A DNA stretch of 64,000 nt from NCBI GenBank assembly GCA_009801085.1, contig VNWV01000007.1, positions 62,001 through 126,000 of the forward strand. The letters are read 5' to 3'. Below, in pieces: positions 58,321-64,000 of this stretch. The DNA comes from Lasiodiplodia sp. COLG20. Lineage: Eukaryota > Ascomycota > Dothideomycetes > Botryosphaeriales > Botryosphaeriaceae. The first letter of the stretch is position 1. Every line of letters begins with the position of its first letter. The notes beneath the pieces were generated by a model. It searched no databases. It was not told the DNA's origin and saw only the letters and a program-made list of their open reading frames with translations. The position numbers were made by a program, and so were the translations under genes.

Positions 58321-59744
58321 TCAATGGAAGCGAGGGGCGTTGTCACACTGCTCAATGAAGCGGTATATGCCCTCAAGTCCTTGATACTCCAGCGGCGAAT
58401 ATGCGTCGGAGATGGCGCTGTCACGAGCGTGACTAGTGTGCAGACTTTCAAACCCTGAAGCGGAAGACGTCGAGAGCCACGGGTTCTCTTCGTAGACATC
58501 CTCGTAATCATTCCCCGTCTCCGACCGGACTGAACACTCTGGCGAGCTCATGGCGTCATCTTCAACAGTGAGCATATTGCGCCAGTCGATCGGGGCCTGG
58601 TACATGGGACGTTCGTGCGCGGGCTTCTTTGCAAGGAAAGACGCCTCGGAGGGGGTTTTGCTTGGCGCAAAGGGAAACAAGAGCGCAATCTCGGTGCCAA
58701 CGAACCCATCGAAGTCTTCGTCTTGACGAATGAAGCCGCGTTGCACGCCCAGCTCATCGCACAGCCTTTCGACAGTGTCTGCATCGACGCCGGGGAAATG
58801 AACGCACAACATCGAGTTGTGGTACGTGATGGGCAAATCCCCGAGAGCTGACAAGCGCTTCAAGTCGTTCAGCACGGCAGCGAGCTCCTTCAAGGCTCTA
58901 GAGAAGTCCACGGACAGGACTTCGAGGAGACCGTCGCTGTTGAGGGTCATCTTCTCGGCGCTACCGGAGAAGCCGGTCACAGTAGAGAGGGGGGTGAGAG
59001 CAGTGATGGTGGGGTTGATGGAAAATTCGATGGTCGAGCCTGGCGTGGCCTTGGGGACCTTGATCATCTTGCGGCCGACCTCCTCCTGAAGGGCACTGAC
59101 GGCCTTCCATTGTTTCTCGCCCGTCCTTGGGTTGACGCCATCGAACCGAGCCTTTTGGCCACCGACCAGGAAGGCACGAACAGCCTGCGAGACATTCTGC
59201 ACGACCTGAGCCGGAGCGGCTGGAGTGTGCGAGAAGTATCGTGCTCCGCCGACACGGCCGCCGCCGAGGGAATATCCACCCGCGGTCCGACCAAGGGTGC
59301 CTCCGGTAAGGTTTGGCCGGAGCGTAGACGCAAAGGGCGCACGACCAGTCGACTGGCCGATAGCAGCACGCACGCGGGAGGCGGGGAAGCTTGCGCGATC
59401 GTACTTGACGGATTGGCGGGCCTCGGTGGTAAAGCGGCGGACGGTGGCGTTGATGAAGCTGTGGGTGGAGTACCAGCGGCCCTTGCTCTGCTTGAGAGCG
59501 GCGAGGCGGTGCAGCGGATGGCGCGGCGCATTGCGGGCATAGGCCGGTGCGAGCTGGGCTTCAGCCGGGCGGATGGATGGAGGAAGCTTGTTCTGGATGA
59601 GCTGTTGAGTCTTCTTCCAGGCTGCCCTTTTGAGTCAGACGGCGGTTAGCAGGCGGCGACCAGAGATAAGGCGGAGGGAGCTCACTTCAGCAGCTTGGAA
59701 TTCCGAGCCACCAGCTTATGCAGGTGGCCCACGGATGGCGCCAT
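58321..59744 (-). CDS. Conserved fungal protein of the type labelled casein kinase II beta-2 subunit-like; likely mitochondrial leader
   Basis: Exons 59744-59686 and 59626-58321 encode 454 residues. The N-terminal 120 residues are basic and hydroxylated (MAPSVGHLHKLVARNSKLL, RWYSTHSFINATVRRFTTEA), consistent with mitochondrial targeting. Conserved blocks follow: GRAPFASTLRPNLTGGTLGR, GGARYFSHTPAAPAQVVQNV, VDFSRALKELAAVLNDLKRL, LCVHFPGVDADTVERLCDEL, and the C-terminal LEGIYRFIEQCD. I recall the family from moulds under the CKB2 label, but no CK2-beta Cys4 zinc ribbon is present, so that label is doubtful. Function unknown. Head-to-head with QNG1 across 372 bp. Confidence 0.78.
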
Positions 59745-60116
59745 ATTGGAAACGGGAGTCAAGCCTCAAGAGGCTGCGTGGAGTGACGAGTGGTGAGACG
59801 TCTGGAGGTGGCGGCCAGGCAATGACATTAAGTACTCACGCGGCCGGGGAGCTGTGGCGGTGCACATCTGATTAGTCTGCATTTACTAGCAGAGTATTGT
59901 AAGCACCACTACCCTTTGCGGAGAAAGCGAAAAGCTGATCATTTTTTGATTGGTCGATGGTGAGCGGTGCCTTGTAATGGTGGCGATCGTTACATCCGAA
60001 GGCGCTGGAGCACAGGCAGGGTCTGACTAGCGGTGCCGGCGCCCCACACGCTGGTCGGACCAGGGCTGCCGAGCTGCGGCGGCTTCCCGCGTTTTCACCC
60101 ACCACCGACCCTCACC
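59745..60116. promoter_or_regulatory. Bidirectional promoter region of the CK2-beta-2-like gene and qng1
   Basis: A 372-bp head-to-head interval. No TATA seen. Confidence 0.45.
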
Positions 60117-61418
60117 ATGTCCGACGACGAGGCCGATCCCGAGCTCGTCGCCCTCTTGCGCGCCCATCTCGGACTCGGCCCCGCCGACCCCAATGCGCCC
60201 GCCGAGACAAAGGTTCTGGACAATGCCTCTTTTATCTACAACAACAGCATTGATGTCGCCCTCGACATGAAGGGCTGCCAGGCAGCGGCCGAGTCGATTT
60301 GGAAGCAGATGCAGGAGCGCGAGTACAGCACCAGCACCTGGTCCGAGCACGAGCTGCACCCTAAAGCCAAGGATGAAGCCACCGTGAATTTCATCTTCAC
60401 AATGGATCTTCTCAATTTTTCTTTCTGGTCCGAGAAGGGTCCCGACGACCGCTTCTCCATTGTCTACAAGGGCAGGAAGTGGACCGGCTACTGGAGCCTA
60501 GTTGCAGCCCTGCAGAGGGCGCTCGATGGTGGTATGGCCACCTGCTCCATTGCCTGTGCTAGCCTGACGATGCTCAGACATCCCCATCACCGACCCGGCA
60601 TTCTGGGCCGATGAAGAGGCCTGCACCGAAGACGTGCTTCGTACTGTCTTTAGCTCTGCGACCGACGAACAAATCCCCCTTTTCAACGAACGGTTGGAGT
60701 GCTTGCGGGAAGCAGGTAAGGTCCTCGAAGAGGTTTGTTTCTCGCGCTTCGCATTCTCCGCCGCATGCTCACGCCGTCAACCACAGCACTTTGACGGAAG
60801 CGTCGCCACTTTGGTATCCGATGCCCGGAACTCGGCGGCCAAGCTTGTCAACTTGCTGGCCGATCATTTTGCTTGTTTCCGAGACGAGGCAAAGTTTGAG
60901 GGCAAGACGGTTCGTCTCCTGAAGCGCGCCCAAATTTTCGTGGCCGACTTATGGGCTGCCTTTGGCGGCGAGAGCTATGGCGAATTCCATGACATCGACA
61001 AGATCACCATGTTCGCCGGTGTGTATAGTCAAGGCATCTCGGGTGGCCTTTGTGCTAACGCAGCTCTAGACTACCGCGTTCCGCAGATGTTGCATACGCT
61101 CGGGTGCATCTCGTATAGCCCACCGCTTGAGGTCCGAATCCGCCACCACGAGGAAATTGAGCCAGGTCATAGCTGGGAGATTCAGCTAAGAGGTCAGAGA
61201 CGACGAACTGGTGCGTGTGTGCGATGTACTAAAAGAGAGGTGTAGGTTGCAGCATCTGGTGCGTGGAGCTGATTCGACAAGAGATGATGCGACGGCACCC
61301 GGAAGCCAAGGTCAATGCCATTTTGATCGACTTCTTCCTTTACGACAAGATGAAGGAGCTGGAGCAAGCCGGGCAGGAACAGATCCCCCACCACCGCACG
61401 AGAAGCATTTGGTACTAG
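60117..61418 (+). CDS. qng1: Queuosine 5'-phosphate N-glycosylase/hydrolase (DUF2419, queuine salvage)
   Basis: Releases queuine base from queuosine 5'-phosphate so it can be inserted into tRNA; eukaryotes must salvage it. Exons 60117-60531, 60578-60732, 60787-61018, 61070-61192 and 61246-61418 encode 365 residues. Family landmarks: ATVNFIFTMDLLNFSFWSEK, IVYKGRKWTGYWSLVAALQR, DIPITDPAFWADEE, HFDGSVATLVSDARNSAAKL, AQIFVADLWAAFGG, DKITMFADYRVPQMLHTLG, and EIQLRGCSIWCVELIRQEM near the end. Intron 2 is 54 nt and stop-free in frame. The start at 60117 gives MSDDEADPEL; an upstream ATG at 60033 would add a Pro-rich leader and is unlikely. Confidence 0.93.
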
Positions 61419-62614
61419 CCGGCGAAGGGAGGAAAAATCGTTGCGTCGGTGTGATGACTGCACTACGGCGAAGATAATATCTGCAAGCACAAGGTTTGCC
61501 CCTTGCCGAGTCTGGACCAATGCCCATGGAGCGGAGGAAGCTCCTCTGCTGCCAATCAATGCGAACTAGCAGATAGCGTTCAAACAGCGGCAGCGGCAAA
61601 CAAGAAGCGAGCGGTGACGCAATTGCATGTTCGAGAAGAAGTTTGAATTTTGGACCGAGGCAACAAGCACGCGGACCAGGCGCCCGGTAGAAATGCTGGG
61701 GGCCGGGAAAGGAAATTCGTCCGAAGAGAAGGATGGCAAAGTGCAGCATGGCCATGGTGGTGATGCACGTTTGGTGCGCGGGGAAAGGGCCGAAGTCAGG
61801 TGGCTCAACGTCACAAACAGCCGACACGCGACTCAGGGAAAGCTTCGCTTGGGGTCGATCCGCAGCACGATAGCTCTCGCTGATCTGCCACGTCGGCAAT
61901 GCGCGCTGAGCGCCCCCGGCAGAATCTTGCCCGTGGACCCCGTTCTTAGCTGACCATCGAGACGAGACATCCCCGCTTATCCTCGAAAGCATGCTGGCAG
62001 ACCTGGGTCGGCGGCTCTGCGGCGCTACTTCCACCTGCAACAATCCTCTTTCAGCAATCCGCTGCGGTGCCGCTTCCGTCAACCACCATGGGCTTGTGCG
62101 ACTGTCCTCTCCCTCTCCCGGCTGCTTTCCACAAGACATAGTGCTAGACGAGGCAGTGTTAAAGCACTCGCCTCACGCCCGTTGGGGGGGATTTGGCCTG
62201 CGTGTCTGGCCATGAATCTGGACTGCGTCAGCCTGGCCTCCGGCCTGTTCTCTCCCGATCCCGCTGTGGATCTTCCGCATGTCTTGGATAAGCAAGAAGC
62301 CTGCAACCCTCCCTGTCGCCACCTATGCCCACCCCAGCAGGCTCTTGATTCTGACTTTGCCAAGCTAGACCTACCGGCATGGCGTGGCTCGCGCCGCCCA
62401 CTAACGGTGTGCTCCATGTCGACGTAGTAGCCCACAGTATAGCCTTCTGATACGCTGGATCGCTGTTTGAAATATGCGTTTACTTTAAGATACTCGCCTT
62501 TGCCGCCCGTGCCATGTGCTATGGACTTGTTACTTCTCGATCCGACCCACGCTGGTCTTTTCCTCTGTCTCTCTGGCTCCTCATCGGACTCGCGCCTCCA
62601 AATCCGTCGAAGCC
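61419..62614. other. Intergenic, no gene seen
   Basis: 1.2 kb between qng1 and the terminal membrane-protein gene. A long minus-strand frame (to 62139) overlaps the qng1 last exon and has no family features. No RNA gene. Confidence 0.5.
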
Positions 62615-64000
62615 ATGAGTCTGCATCTCATGCAACGAGATGAGCCAGTGGCCGCCGCCATTCCCATGGGAGGGAGGGTCATTTCAGTGCGGCTGCCTTC
62701 GCTAGTCCTCCTCTCCGTCCCGCTAACCCTCTGACCAGATGATCCTCTCTCTCGTCACACTCACTATCCTCGCCATTTGCATTACTCGCCGCATCCAGAA
62801 CGTTGGGAAGTGGAACCGCCTGCCCATCACAGGCTGGCTGATCATCATCATCTACTTTGATTCTTTCCTCTTTGTCTTTGTCACGGCAATGTTCAAGGAT
62901 ATCGGCATAAACGAATCGCAAGGCATCTGCGAAGGTGCAATTCTACTATGTGCGCCAGCATTCTCACCTGCTCTCGGACCGCCATCTGATCACTTCTAGG
63001 CCTCGTCTGTTATATGAGCACCAAGATCTTCATATACACCTTCCTGGTCGAGAAAGCAGTATGGGGTGGCTGCGCTTCACTCTCCCGTGCATAGACTGAC
63101 GCTTTGCAATAGTACATCGTTCGTGGCAGCCACAAGCCGAGGCTTAGCGACAGGCTATACATATTCAACGCCTTCGGCCTGATCATTCCTTACATTGGCA
63201 TCGTCATCCTGAACTTTGTCTGGTATGTTCGCCGCACGCGCTTTGGGACTTGCTTCTGAAACCAGCTGTGTAGGAGGATCGCATACATCTCCCCGCGAGG
63301 AACTTGTATTATTGGCATGCAAAAGAAAGCTATGATGCCACTCATCATCTTTGATGTCGTCATCAATGTTCGTTAGCTTGTACATTTCCCGCAAATCGCC
63401 CTGTCGCTGACAGATGCAGGTCTATCTAACTGCCCTCTTCATAATTCCTCTTCGCCGTAAGCCTCGGATCGAATGATTGCGGAGGCATTCACTCACCTAA
63501 TTTTCAGGACTTTACTCATACAGGCATAACACCAACAAGACCCTCCGTATCATGGCTCTCCGTACATTTATTGGCAGCTGCGCAACCCTCACTTCCAGTG
63601 TCGTCAACCTTACCGTCCTGATGATTCTGAAGGGGGAGCCAGGATGGATATGCCTCATGTGCTGCAACGCCGACAGTAAGCTGCATCAATCCGCGCCTAA
63701 CGCATACTGCTCCCCTTGTGCTAATGCGTCATGCCCGTAGTCTTGTTCTCAGTCCTCGTTCTCCACTGGGTCACAAGCTTCGATAAACCCGCCACCGACA
63801 GCATCTATGCCCGCGAGCAGAACCGTAACGACGGCTCTGGAAATACTGCCAACGGACCTTCTCAGAATGGGACAACCTCGACGGGGAATGGCCAGGTACC
63901 TAATGGCGATCTTGGAAGCAAAGGGAGGAAGGACAGCCTACGGCGGGATTCGCATTGTCCTGTTCAGAACAAGACTGGATGGGACGCGAAAGCCACCATT
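62615..64000 (+). CDS. Fungal multi-spanning (about 7 TM) membrane protein, receptor-like; cut by the right edge
   Basis: Exons 62615-62677, 62739-62949, 63000-63058, 63113-63222, 63274-63367, 63420-63456, 63508-63675 and 63741 to the edge. About 270 residues are visible. Hydrophobic helices: MILSLVTLTILAICITRRI, ITGWLIIIIYFDSFLFVFVT, EGAILLCLVCYMSTKIFIYT, LYIFNAFGLIIPYIGIVILN, AMMPLIIFDVVINVYLTALF, GSCATLTSSVVNLTVLMILK and ILFSVLVLHWVT. A Ser/Asn/Gly-rich cytosolic tail then begins. I recognise this as a conserved ascomycete family with GPCR-like topology but know no function. Seven introns in the first 1.1 kb make it the most interrupted gene in the window besides Mago; one exon is only 37 nt. 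Confidence 0.8.

Noticed and set aside
61312..62139. 275-codon minus-strand frame
   Set aside because: It overlaps the last exon of qng1 antisense, and its composition shows no conserved motif.

Overview
This window is nuclear DNA from a filamentous ascomycete (Pezizomycotina; a Dothideomycete is my best guess, not proven). The evidence is short GT-AG introns of about 46-70 nt, often with a CTAAC/ACTAAC-like branch site; a gene set of orthologues typical of mould genomes (SEC26, Mago, VID24/GID4, TRM8, RRP1, RAD10, MED19, VMA5, GCV1, MDM1, SIR2-type sirtuin, VPS24, p23, NAA15, QNG1); and fungal-specific families (Zn2Cys6 factor, MFS drug transporters, a divergent 14-3-3-like protein, a GPI-anchored Ser-rich protein). 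I found no transposon, CRISPR array, rRNA or virus-like gene. I annotate 27 protein genes and one tRNA gene. The genes at both edges are cut by the window.

Layout. 1-7.6 kb: SEC26 (minus, C-terminus missing), Mago, GID4, TRM8 and RRP1, a compact housekeeping block for COPI traffic, exon-junction complex, regulated degradation, tRNA methylation and rRNA processing. 7.6-11.0 kb: gene-free, with a GC-rich second half. 11-24.8 kb: DHA1-type MFS transporter, a 78-residue Cys/His-rich protein, a 14-3-3-like protein with a Glu/Met-rich tail, a Zn2Cys6 factor, then the divergent pair RAD10/MED19. 24.8-29 kb: sparse region with an initiator tRNA-Met gene and a 14-TM (DHA2) MFS transporter. 29.3-36.7 kb: VMA5 and GCV1 (divergent), then MDM1. 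38.5-41.1 kb: aldo-keto reductase and GPI-anchored protein. 42.7-50.9 kb: sirtuin, Fpg-type DNA glycosylase, an unknown membrane protein and a secretory-pathway agmatinase. 51.4-61.4 kb: VPS24/p23 (divergent), NAA15, a CK2-beta-2-like fungal protein and QNG1 (divergent). From 62.6 kb to the right edge: a multi-spanning membrane protein with many introns.

The most unusual item is the initiator tRNA gene at 26567-26692 (minus). The mature tRNA is interrupted inside the D-stem, not at the canonical 37/38 position, by a 54-nt insert that has every mark of an mRNA-type intron: a GTAAGC donor, a CACTAAC branch site and an AG acceptor. The Pol III A box, B box, upstream TATA and T-run terminator are all intact. 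Removing the insert restores a 72-nt initiator tRNA with compensated stems. The nearest known parallel is the mRNA-type introns in fungal U6 snRNA genes.

Gene models were built by hand from splice-site grammar and remembered family conservation. Coordinates give the CDS span including introns; exon boundaries are in each entry. No alignments or searches were run.
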